Position numbers and translations under genes: made by a program | The notes under the pieces: generated by a model | Told to the model about the DNA's origin: nothing | Seen by the model: only the letters and a program-made list of their open reading frames with translations | Database searches by the model: none | Assembly (NCBI GenBank): GCA_037447655.1 | Contig: JBBHKE010003380.1 | Location: 57,202-121,201, forward strand | Origin: Zygnema cylindricum | Taxonomy: Eukaryota; Streptophyta; Zygnematophyceae; Zygnematales; Zygnemataceae | Length of the DNA stretch: 64,000 nucleotides | Direction of reading: 5' to 3' | Part shown: positions 14,501 through 24,599 of the stretch, piece after piece | Numbering within the stretch: position 1 is the stretch's first letter | Layout of the letters: each line of letters starts with the position of its first letter

Positions 14501-17500
14501 TTCCTCAAATAGGATACATGATTTTAAATTTTCTTTGACGTTAATTAAGGTACTGTACAAATTAGCGTAAAGCCCGAAAGTACAATAAAATATAAATAGT
14601 GTGGTATACGGTCGATGTCAGACCGTACATAAATGTACCTTTCCAAGTGAAAATTTTCAAAAAATGAATTAAATCATACGCTCACGCATAAGAACGTGCG
14701 CTAAAAAAAATGGGATTAGTCTGACACGTAAATTAGTATGGCATGTACGGATATAATAAATTCGCGACGGTGTACGATTTCAAACATCTTGTACAAGATA
14801 CATGTATTAATGTACATAATCGTACGGCAAATATTCCATTTTTGCTGTTCCCAAATTAACATTAACGCCGAAATTAGAATACACCTTTTTTTTGAAAATT
14901 TTCAAATTCTTAGTTAACATCAATTACGGTAAATTTTCTTCAACACTATTTAAACTTTGACACTAATAACGATTCGCGGTGTAGTCAATGATGAAATTTC
15001 GACTAGCGCTCATTTAACGGAAGACTTACAAACTGTGCTATATGCAAAATTCAATTTTCTTATATGCACGGAATAGTACAGATGAAAATTCATTAACGAT
15101 TTTAACGATTTTTTCAAATCGTTCAATGCGTTCGTTACGTATGATTCGTCGCGGTTGAATCGTTCGCACTAAACGGTTGGAACAACTATGCTTAAAACAT
15201 CTTTTATCCGTACACCCTTGTCCAATTTTCAATTTAAAACCGCTAATCAGAAGCTGAGAATCAGGTCTTTTAATTACAACCGTCAGATCTAAAATCCGGC
15301 AAATGTGTACGGAGAAAGGATGTTTTAAGCGACAAAAAAACAATAACATTAATAACGATTCACGGTGGTACCATATAGTTTTAGTTCTGACGACAACGCT
15401 ACACAAAAGTTGTTTTTTTCGCCAGTTGCAATACCAGCGGGACACATATTTAATTTTGTACATTTAAAACTCTTGTCATACGGATTTTTATTTTTATTTT
15501 TTATAAGAGATTCGCTGCCACGTGGAGCCATAAATATGATACAGATATGCAATTTCGGTTCGTTAGGGTTTCACATTGTTGTCATTATAATTTCATTTTT
15601 TTTTAGACGGGCGATTAAATACGAGACGGTTTTTTTTTATTCCCTTCAATTTCTTTTAATTTTCTCTTAGCACGTGTGAAATATGGCCAATTATTCAATT
15701 TATAAAGGGGTAAAAGTGGTAAAAAAATTAAAAACTATTGTAATGTTTTATAGGCACCACTGTGTACGTTTATACGAATACTATAGAATACTGTTGAAAG
15801 CTGTTTGTCGTATCCTAGACCTTTTGAAAAAACATTTTTGTCGATATAGAAGATTTCTTCTCCGTCGATATACCCATCATTCAAGAAAAATAATGCTGCG
15901 TACAACCAGTACGGTAAAATCCATAGTTGTTTCAAATCGTATTTTACGCACAATTGAAACGCGCGAATAAAACGTAGAAGTCGGAGAGGTCGATTTGAAA
16001 AAATAGTAAAATCGTTAATGAATTTAAGCCCGTACAATTTTGTACATGTTCGTACGTTCGTACACAATTCAAACTTACCACGCGCAAATAGNNNNNNNNN
16101 NTAATAAGACGAGTTTAGCGGGCTATGCTATACGCTCAGAGTCTTAGCAGTGCTTCGCGTAGTCTAGACTCCCTAGTGCTTAGGTTTGGTCTCCGTCTCC
16201 AGCGTTTTCAGTTTTTTTTAGTATGGGCTTTGGCTGGCAACAAAAAAAAAGTCTTAGACTCATTGGCTGCGGGCTGGCTCAAAACAGTGCGAGGTTTTAA
16301 CAATTGGCAATTGGCTGGCAGCAAATGATTTTTTTTTTTTTGGCTTTGAGCTAAAGATCGCTGATTGGCACGGGCGGGCATTGGCTTTTCCATGTGTTAA
16401 CAATTTTGGAGCGTGACAAAACTCGGTCGGGCGTCGGTTACTCAGATTCTGAAAAAAAAACAACGGTCGGTTTCGGGTATGATTTTTTTTGACTTTTGCG
16501 ACCTCTGCCTCTGGTTTGGATTCGTGATCCCTCAGATCTGATGCGCTTCGTGACGATTCTGAGACTCGCATATCGTATCGGGCGATTTGAGCAGAATAAT
16601 TGAAGTCGACAGAGATCGGATGACCGCTACGCTATTTTCATATTTTTAACATGAATGTACGGCGTTCAAATTGAAAATGCTTCTATGTACGGCGTTCACG
16701 TTGAAAATGCTGCTATGTACGGCGTTCACACTGAAAATGCCGCTATGTACGGCTTTCACATTAAAAATGCTGCTATGTACGGCGTTCACATTGAAAATGC
16801 CGCTGTGTACGGCATTCATATTGAAAATGCTGCTATGAGTGCTATGTACGGCATTGCAGAATCGTAAAATGTGTACGATAACGTTTCAGACTTTCAGCAG
16901 ACCTGACTCCAACTGTCCAACATAGAAAACCGTACCATTACTGATCTGATGTACGGCACATATCCTGTACGGCACATGAACTACACCGTCGATCGTATTT
17001 AGCGTGTTGAACACTAATTCGGCGCCCCTAAATTTTGAGGTTTTTACCTAAAATAGGGTAAATGATACTTATTTTTCCTTTACGCTAATCTCGAGAAAAA
17101 CAATTAGTGTTCACCATTTTAATTTATGTATATATTTATTAGTGTAGAGTACGGAACTTACTCGGTGCGTATAAAAATGTACTTTTTAATTATACAAGCA
17201 CGGATATTTTAATAAAATATTTGCTATCACACGAAATTCGGTGTACATTTTAATAGATTTCGTACTTGTACCTGTTTTAGTGTCATTTATTTGTCGCGTA
17301 TTTCCTAAAAAACCCTAAATAACCGAAATTAGAGTTAGGAATTAATTAGAGTGAAAGTATGCGACAGTGTACGAATTGTCAGAATTTGTACTTTTGCCTA
17401 TATTACTGTGAATATCCTCTCGACAAATCAGCTGTACCCATATTGGCGTTCGCTGAAAAATTAGTGTATAACTATTTTTTCGAAATTTTTCTAAGTCAAA

Positions 17501-20500
17501 ATTAGTGTACATGGCACTAAATTATTCTATACACTAATAATTTCTACACGCTAAATACGATCGACGGTGTAGTCAAAAAAGTAGAAATATACATCCCTGA
17601 AACTGTGAATTTTAGCCGTCCATTTTGTTGAGGAAAAGTATGCGATTCGTTGGATCTGGCTCTAAACGTGCGTAATATTAAATTTTAAACTCAATGCTGA
17701 GTTCCGAACATGTAAAATAATTAATTAATTAAATAAAGTTTACCGGAACGAACAGTTCCGTGCGGCGGAAAGATTTATTTTCTTTTCGCATGCTGATTTC
17801 CTTTTCGTGCGAAAACGTACGGAGTTTTCGCACTTTAACAAAGCTCCGAACGTCGTTTCGAATTCTAGCGACGCATGGTATTCCGGGCCAAATTTCGAAC
17901 CTCAACCGAGCCTGGCGACAACAAGCGCTGATTGCCACTTTTGGCGCGCAGTGGAAAACAAAAACAAAATCAATATCTTATGCTTATTCCGTAAAATTCA
18001 ACAGGATAAAACTGTTTAAAAAGTCGTATTTTCCAAAATTAAGGCAGATGATCTTATATTCTTTTTAAGTATCTTATGTTTGTAAGATTTGGATTTGATT
18101 TTTAGAGTTTTAGGAAGTTAAAGTAAAAATATGCTTAAGAAAAAAACTGTAAAATTTCTTTTCCAAGTGTTGCTGGTGATATGGAGGTATATTTTGAATT
18201 CCAAGCAAGAAAAAAAACATCATATATATATATATAGATATGTTTTTCATTATTGGACAATTCATGAATTTGAAAAAAGAAAAAAGATGTTTCATTTGTG
18301 GCCTGAAATGTGAAAAAAAAATCAAATTTCTTGTTCAAAATTTGGGAATTTTAAATTCTGCTCTTGAAAAATGTCTTCTTGTTCCGAAAAAATTGACTGT
18401 TATTTCTTACTTTTAGTCGTATTGTAAACAATTTTAGAAAGTATTTTTTTTCGGAAAAGCTGATTCGCATACCAAAATTGTTTTTTTTTTTTTCGTTTTT
18501 TTGTGGAGGGGGGGGGGGAAGGAGCAGCATCACACCAAAATTAGTATATTCCGCCATTGAAAGCTGCTTGCCGGGATTTGTGGGTACCGGAATTTTAAAT
18601 TAAAGTTAAAATTAAAAGGGGAAAAAAAAGAAAAAGAGAGTTAAGGAATCAAATAAAGACTGGCTTTCAACATTCAAAACCGACTTTCAAGGCCAATGAC
18701 ACAAAAAAAAATCCAAGCCAAGAAAATAAAAATAAATTAAGTTTAAAAAAAAAAAAAAAAAAAACATCTTACATAGAAATTTCAAGTTGAAATACATCCA
18801 AAATTGAACTATGTGTTTTGTATTGAAACTTTGAGCTTGAAATTTGGACAAATAATTTTCACACTGATAATTTAAACAATAGATTTAATCAAACAAACTT
18901 AAATGAAAATCTGATTCAAGACCTTGAGGATAAATATTTATATGGGAAAAATGAATCAGAAATTTGATTTAGAAAACAGTATTGGAGACTTAATTTAAGG
19001 AATCAAACATTCAGATAACAGAATTTTAATCAAACTTCAAATACAACATTGCTTCCGATTAGAATTCATAATTCAGCTCATCAATTCCTTAGGATTTGAA
19101 AGGGTCCTTAAAAGATAAGAAATCTAAACTTTATCTTGTTATTATCTTTTTGTTACTAGCACTCATATTTACCCATTAAAAGTAATAAAGTAACAATTTA
19201 TCTACATGTTTCTGTCCATATAAACTACTATCATTTCTTAACTACATTTTTTTTGCATAAATTTTAAGTGGATTTTTTTCTTAGTTGGTTTTTTCAATAT
19301 CCAAAAATGCAGATTTGCACACCTCCCACCGACATAAATCCACCTTCCGTTCCGTTTCCCGTTGGATCTCCTCCTCCGACGGAATCACCAAACCCTAAAT
19401 GTGGCGACCATGGAACGTTGTCAGATGATGGAAAGGTAACTATTAGTGTGGTTTTTGCCTTTTTTGTCAATTAGAAGTTTGGCATGATCCCTTTCAGAAT
19501 AAGGTTAACCTCAAAATTGAGCAATTTGCAACTCTAGAGTTGAGTTCTGACACCTTCATTATTAGTTTTTTTTTTTCTTGGCGATCTTAAAGCGTAAATT
19601 TTTAAATTAAAGCCTTTCCTCATTGCATGTCTATGCTTTGATTAGTTGTTTCAATTTTTTTCAATACTTGAAGTTCTTGTAACACGTGGCACTGCAAATA
19701 TATGCGGCACTATGTCTAATTTCACACATATTCTAATATACAATCTATCTCAACATCGGATGACCAATAATAATGACAATGGCCAATCTCGAATGTCCAA
19801 TGTTCAAAACAAATGTTCTATGTCCAATGAGAATGTCTGATTTTTCCGATGTCCGAAGTTTTTTGTCGGATGTATCCAAATTTTTGTGTCAGATGTCCGA
19901 TAACTGGTGTATGATTTCATGCATAATTTCTGACGTCTGAAATTTTATGTCCAGTGTCCAATGCCCAATGTCCAATGTTCAATGTCCAATGTCGAATGTC
20001 CAATGTACAATTTCCAATTTCCAATGAATTTCCAATGTCCAATTTCCAATTTCCAATGTACAATGTCCAATGTTCTAGGCTTCACATGTCCAATGTCCGA
20101 TGCCTCATGTCCATTGTAATATCCAATGTTCAGCATCCAATTTGTTGCCCAATGTAATGTCCAATGCTCACTATTGAATGTCCATTTGCCAATGACCTGG
20201 TGGTACTTTTTCGACTGTTGATGTTCGATCCAGGTCGTTTAATGTCTTATATTGTTACTTATTAGATGTGGGAATGATGATCAGGTATTAGAAGATATAC
20301 AAAGTATCTTCACTATTCAGCTGCCCTTAGTATATATCAAATACTGAAAAGTTAATACTTAATAGTGAATGGACACTACATAGCATCCTAATTACCCTCT
20401 TTCATAACCTCACTTACAGTCAACTTAAGAAAAACAGCCATGTCAGTTTAATGGCTTTTCACGGTGATTTAGTTGGATTTCTTTTTAGAAGACTTGAGCT

Positions 20501-22830
20501 AGCATGGGAATGAACAGAATCTTGGTGAATCTTAACAAAATCAAGCCACACTAATACTGGCGACTGTTATGGCAAACTGTTATATAGGGTGGTTTAAAGG
20601 TCAATTGCCTATGAACAATTATATGAAAAAAAAAACTGAAGAGTTTCTGAAAAAGGATGAGAAAAAGCTCTATTCTAATAAAAAGCTCGTGGGATTTCCT
20701 TGCCTTTTGACAGCACTGTACTTGTGAAAATGGATGGAAATCTATTGATACAGAATCTGAGCCGTACTGTACGGTCCAAAGTACGAGCATCCCTGTACAG
20801 TCACCGTCCATACCATCTGTATCGTCCGATGGGACGCCGACACTTCAGCAGGAGGAAGCTTCCACCGAACTTTCCCAGGCTATGGTTTGTTTCTGGTCCA
20901 TAGTGATTATTGTGTTTTTATTTATTATTGTTATCGTTATTTATTTATCGTTTTGTTTTTTTTCTTCTTCTTTTCTTGTTTGTTTTGTCTTTTTTTTTAT
21001 ATTTCCCCCCTTTTCTTTTTTTTTGTCGTCAACCTGGTGGTGAGGGAAGTCTATCAGAAGATCCCTTTTGAAGAGATATTAAGTAAATTTGTTGAAAAAT
21101 AAATAAATAACATTGAGTTAATGTGATATTACCATTGGATTTGGGATAATATTACCTAAAATAGTGTGGATAAGTCGTAGTAGCATTTTGTTTCGGATAT
21201 AGGGATTGGTATCCTCACTAATTATGGTCAGTGTCAAATTTGAAATGACAAATACGCATTTCTTAAAGTCTGAAAGGACAAATCTTTATTATTTTAAAAT
21301 TTGAAGGAATAAATCCATGTTCTTGAGAATGAAAAAGAAGAAATGTATGTTCTTACAAAATTGAAAGGATAAAATGTAGAATCCCAAAAAATTGAAATGA
21401 TAAAACTAATAATTTAAAAAAAAATGAAAGGTTGAAATTTATATTTCTACTTGTTTTTACGCATGAGAGGGAGTTAATGGCCAATCGTATAAATGTAAAC
21501 CTTGTAGAACTAAAAACTACTAAATTGTTATCATTATTTTTTTTTCTTTTAAATTATTATCATTATTTTTTTTTCTTTTTTTTAGAAATGGGGATTAACA
21601 GCCGGAGGAATCGCAGTTTTCGTTTTGATTTGTTACTTTTGTTGCTGTCGGCGTAAAGGGGATAATACGGTTTCAGGAAATACGGATTCCGTTGTACGGA
21701 GCGTAGCATGGAACGGGGTGAGTGTGTTAAAAGTGACAAGATGTTTGGTCTTCTTCTGACTTTTGTCTATTGTGTTTTTCCTGCGAAATTGAGTCTGAAA
21801 AACCTTGTCTCAGGCTTATCTTAGGCTCTTTTTCTTTTTCTATATCAACTTTTTAAATAAATAACTTTAGTAAAAATTTATGATTTTGTTTGGATATTTT
21901 TTAGGATTTTCCGGAGTATTTATTTTCGGAAAACTAGAAATGTATTGTTTTTCTCAATTTGACAATTCTTACTCCATGCACCATAATTAATGTGGTCAAC
22001 ACAATTTCTAATTTAAATTGTTTTTTTTTTTTTAGTTTTTCAAGGCGAACTTAAATGAATTCAAAAAATACAAAAATATAAAGTACCAAATGCCCATTAT
22101 TATTCTGGGAGAACTAAGTAAGAATGGTTATGAATTTGGCAATATAGGTAAAAACATTTTTTTTAAATATCAAAAAACGTCTACAAAAAAAGTAGCAAGA
22201 AGCCACAACTTTAATTGTAACCAACCTACATTCTAAAAAGAAAAGAAAAAAAAAAAAAAAACAAATAAAGATTCCTTAAGTTTATTTCATGGTTCTTTAA
22301 AAGTAAATTGGATAATTTTTTATTTTTACAAAACCTTATTTCGCCTGGAATACAAGTTTTTGGGAGAATTTAAGCCGACATTAGAGTGATTTAACATTAA
22401 TAAGACAAATTTTTAAATTTAAAATAAAACCCACAACAAAATATGTTTGTGGTCTACCAAATTTTTAAAATAAAATTGTACTTAAGTAAATACTCTTCAA
22501 GTAATGCGGTACCACATGATTATTGACTCATTTTTTTTTATTTGACGTTAAAAATGGGTGCAGATAAAGAAACAAGAAAATCAAAAGATACCTAAAATCG
22601 ATTATGTTGACTCTTTCCCACCGCCGACAATAATCATAGTTCCCATTCTAATGGAAAATGTTCCTATCCACACTAATTTTCAACAGCCTCCGGACTCACC
22701 GAGACATGATTTTGAATTTTCTTCACCAAATTTGGTCGAGAACGACCCTTTTTCTGGTTTTCGTGAAAACATTCTTAGATATTTAGAAGAAAACTTGCAA
22801 CCGAATCGAGCTGAGAAATATAATTTGTAG
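1658..22830 (+). CDS. G8/CEMIP-TMEM2-like surface protein (3' part of gene)
   Basis: Exons inferred from GT-AG sites with matching phase: 1658-1838, 1975-2033, 2107-2166, 2217-2426, 2665-2799, 3101-3212, 3517-3579, 3773-4029, 4242-4529, 4645-4800, 5026-5180, 5441-5643, 5807-5973, 19285-19435, 20714-20884, 21586-21717, 22564-22830 (stop). They encode about 921 residues; the N terminus, including any signal peptide or G8 domain, is not seen. Residues 1-400 resemble the parallel beta-helix part of CEMIP/TMEM2/fibrocystin proteins (NVAHSN, DMTNSITVTDS, FVGVTKNYGSPSPS). Residues about 400-680 look galactose-binding-like (DGAVVYLNNQE). A proline-rich linker and an EGF-like CTCENGW...C motif follow. 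A TM helix near residues 791-809 (GLTAGGIAVFVLICYFCCC) precedes RRKGD and a tail of about 110 residues. CEMIP/TMEM2 relatives act on extracellular glycans; activity here is not shown. Family assignment is from recalled motifs. Confidence 0.75.
2441..2515. repeat. (GA)n microsatellite in intron
   Basis: A nearly pure GA dinucleotide run begins about 15 bases after the splice donor at 2427, inside the intron of the CEMIP-like gene. Confidence 0.95.
6120..6335. repeat. Degenerate GATGTC hexamer repeats
   Basis: Imperfect GATGTC/GATGTT hexamers occur around 6125-6185 and again at 6300-6335 inside the giant intron. Confidence 0.7.
8040..8400. repeat. Degenerate short tandem repeat
   Basis: A-, T- and C-rich units of roughly 15-17 bases (variants of TTTTCCCACGAAA and AATCTTTCCCA) recur through this stretch. 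Both strands give long low-complexity frames rich in F, K, N, P and S. They have no domain and are not called as genes. Confidence 0.6.
8910..9121. mobile_element. TA-flanked MITE, family 1
   Basis: Left end TACACCTTGAATCGCTATTAG and right end AAGCGATACACGGTGT are imperfect inverted repeats. A second internal inverted pair, CCGTACACACTTG and CAAGTGTGTACGG, lies inside. The core recurs at 15191, 23326 and 44660. No coding capacity. A TA target duplication is inferred from the family. Confidence 0.75.
9248..9623. mobile_element. hAT-type MITE rich in CGATATATCG
   Basis: Terminal repeats TAGTGTTGGGTATCG and CGATACCCAACACTA are perfect inverses. Flanks GTTTCCAG and GTTTCCAC agree at 7 of 8 positions, as expected for a hAT 8-bp target duplication. 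The interior is packed with the palindrome CGATATATCG and overlapping ATCGCGAT motifs. No transposase. Confidence 0.8.
12434..12546. repeat. Dispersed repeat block, copy 1
   Basis: About 110 bases (GTTAACAATTTAGGAGCGTG through GACTTTTGCGACCTCTGCC) recur in the same orientation at 16398-16509 with modest divergence. Just upstream is a CGGGTACGGG repeat. No terminal structure was identified. Confidence 0.7.
13099..13687. mobile_element. TA-flanked MITE, family 2, copy A
   Basis: Starts TACACCGTCAATCGTATTTA and ends TAAATACGATCGACGGTGTA, giving long terminal inverted repeats with a TA on each side. It is closely similar along its 589 bases to the copy at 16982-17571. Non-coding, inside the giant intron. 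Confidence 0.85.
14439..14983. mobile_element. TA-flanked MITE, family 3
   Basis: The left end reads TACACTGCGAATCGTTATTA then GTGTCAAAG. The right end is its inverse with a single mismatch (C for T after TACAC), giving inverted repeats of about 29 bases bounded by TA. The 545-bp interior is non-coding. Confidence 0.85.
15191..15367. mobile_element. Truncated family-1 MITE
   Basis: It has the family-1 core (AAAACATCTTTTATCCGTAC to GTACGGAGAAAGGATGTTTT) and a right end AATAACGATTCACGGTGGTA. The left terminal repeat is missing. Confidence 0.7.
16092..16101. other. Assembly gap (10 N)
   Basis: Ten undetermined bases. The true length is unknown, so distances across this point inside the giant intron may be wrong. 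Confidence 1.
16398..16509. repeat. Dispersed repeat block, copy 2
   Basis: Second copy of the block at 12434-12546 (GAGCGTGACAAAACTCGGTC, GGTCGGTTTCGGGTATGA, TTTTGCGACCTCTGCC). It is followed by unrelated sequence. Confidence 0.7.
16651..16862 (+). repeat. 30-bp minisatellite with an open frame
   Basis: About six 30-base units of the form TATGTACGGCGTTCACATTG plus AAAATGCTGC. The length is a multiple of three, so one frame stays open and reads a 10-residue repeat (MYGVHIENAA and variants) of about 70 residues, 16655-16867. No splice or promoter support. A minisatellite is the safer call. Confidence 0.85.
16982..17571. mobile_element. TA-flanked MITE, family 2, copy B
   Basis: Starts TACACCGTCGATCGTATTTA and ends with its near-perfect inverse, TAAATACGATCGACGGTGTA. 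It is 590 bases long and similar end to end to copy A at 13099-13687. Confidence 0.88.
19770..20185. repeat. 7-bp minisatellite (GTCCAAT)n in intron
   Basis: Imperfect GTCCAAT/TTCCAAT units fill 19935-20175, with scattered units from 19770. It lies in the intron between the proline-rich exon (ends 19435) and the EGF exon (starts 20714) of the CEMIP-like gene. Confidence 0.9.
21230..21430. repeat. Degenerate GAAAGGATAAAT repeats in intron
   Basis: Loosely repeated units of about 35 bases (TTGAAAGGATAAAA, CTGAAAGGACAAATC, TTGAAGGAATAAATCC) precede the TM exon. Confidence 0.5.
22036..22147 (+). other. Possible alternative or cryptic exon
   Basis: Between the TM exon and the last exon, a T-run acceptor (…TTTTAG, ends 22035) and donor TAG|GTAAAA bracket 112 open bases starting FFKANLNEF. 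Its length leaves phase 1, which would force a stop in the last exon, whereas skipping it joins 21717 to 22564 in phase 0. Inclusion would therefore shorten the cytoplasmic tail. Confidence 0.3.
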
Positions 22831-24595
22831 AAATTGAGTACAACAAATCAACGGTTTTCAAAACAACATAGAAAAGGGAATAAGAGGAAGGAGTTTTACC
22901 ATCAATTAAAGAGATCTCAATAAGATTTGAGAGGTGAAGGGGATATATTTTACACAAAATAATCAAATAGTAACATACGAAAACTTGAATAAGTCGTGGG
23001 GATGGCTAAAATTTATCCTCTTGAAACGAAACTTTGCTGATTATCCTCTATAAGGTAACTTTTTAAAAATAAATATTCACCATTCTATTCACTCCCATAT
23101 TTTTTTTCCATACAGAAACGTATCGACCAGTGTTTATTCATATTTTCCTATTTTTATTTAAGACTTAAGAGCTAAACTACCATTCAAAAACACGAGAATG
23201 ACAGCAACCAAAAGAAAAAACAAAAAAAAAAAAAACTGGTCCTCATAATCACAGTTGCTCCCATCTTTCCAAAAATCAAATTACTAACACTAAATCTTTT
23301 TGAAACAAACATCACCAACATGCACTACACCGTGTATCGCTATTAGTGTAGATAACTTTTTCGCCACTTAAAACATCTATTCCCCGTACACAGTTGTCCC
23401 GTTTTCAATTTGAGACCGCCAATCGGAAGCTGAGTATCTTACCTTTCAATTGCAGCCGTCAGATCCACAATCGGACAAGTGTGTACGGAGAAAACATGTT
23501 TTATCAGAAGAAAATGACATTAACAATAATAGCGATTCACGGTATACTATTTACAAATAAACAACGTATTTGACCACTTAAAAACGTAACTAAATGAAGA
23601 AACGGAGAAAAAGCTCTTCAGAAACAATTCTTCTCTAAGTTTAAGATATAAAAAGGACACAATATTAAATGATCACAGAAACTGATTATAAGATGTCCAT
23701 TTGCAACATAGAAGAGCACAATAAAACACACTAAAATAAACACCAGTTTCAAATATATACACACTATTCATGGTGTGTCAAAACATAAAAATCAACATAA
23801 TCACACATATTTAAAATACAACTTTAAGTCAAAGGTTTTGAAAATCGGAACCGGCCATTCGAACAAACGGCGACAAAAGTATGTTGCCAGGCACAAATAG
23901 GTTCAAAACAAGTAAACACGGAGCAAAGGTGGAATTAGCAATAGGTGATAGATAGAGAGAGGAGAGAGTCCACACCAAATTGGGTAGGCAGATTTCATCC
24001 AGCTTGTATAGTCAAACTAAAGTCGAGGCGTTACTTAGCGTAGCTAGAGTGAGCCCCCAAAGGAGATTACAATGAGGTTCAGAGATTTATAACTCCTACA
24101 ACTTTCTAAAGTCGGTGTTTCCTCCTAGCTGTTGATATATTGACAAATGCCATTGCGACTTTGAAGCGTACTCCTCGTTTGTGTAACTTGGGAGAGTACA
24201 CTATCTATGACTTAACTTTTCCTTCATCTGTAGCTTTTTTATTCTTGTTCTTCTGTTATTCGACTGTTGCTTGTCTATTCTTGTTCTTCTGTGATGTCTG
24301 GAGCAAGGAGAAGATTTTCCTATCAAAACCGCGTTGGTTAAACCATCCAAGTACAAAACTTGATTGAAATAGAATATTGTTCACTACCATTAAAGGCTAT
24401 GGGTGGAAAATCAAAGGAACGAACAAAAACTACAAAAGCTAAGCAACATTACGAGTAAGACATTGAAAGCAATAAAAACAAATACAAATACCAAAACCAA
24501 ACTATAAGAGAGCTATAAAACCACGCTACATACCAACTCCAAAGAACAAATTACGTCATCGACCTAAAACCCAAAACAAGTCCACACTAAAGGTC
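22831..24595. other. Intergenic AT-rich sequence
   Basis: Follows the stop codon of the CEMIP-like gene. Apart from the MITE at 23326-23545, only AT-rich sequence and a short duplication around 24230-24295 (TTCTTGTTCTTCTGT twice) are visible. No supportable gene. Confidence 0.5.
23326..23545. mobile_element. TA-flanked MITE, family 1
   Basis: Starts TACACCGTGTATCGCTATTA and ends AATAGCGATTCACGGTATA. It carries the family-1 core with the inner inverted pair around CCGTACACAGTTGTC and GACAAGTGTGTACGG. About 220 bases, non-coding. Confidence 0.8.
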
Positions 24596-24599
24596 GGAA

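Larger units (their letters stand above)
5974..19284 (+). other. 13.3-kb intron of the CEMIP-like gene
   Basis: The donor AAG|GTGAGA at 5974 leaves two bases of a codon. The acceptor TTTTTTTCTTAG ending at 19284 supplies the third base and re-enters the open frame, so the two exons join in phase. No other convincing exon is visible between. The intron holds several MITEs, a hAT-type MITE, minisatellites and the assembly gap. Between named repeats (for example 6340-8040, 9640-12400 and 17572-19284) it is plain AT-rich sequence with A and T runs. Confidence 0.7.

Noticed and set aside
16125-16571. Short frames either side of the assembly gap
   Set aside because: No splice signals in phase with neighbours and no recognisable motif; sequence may be incomplete.
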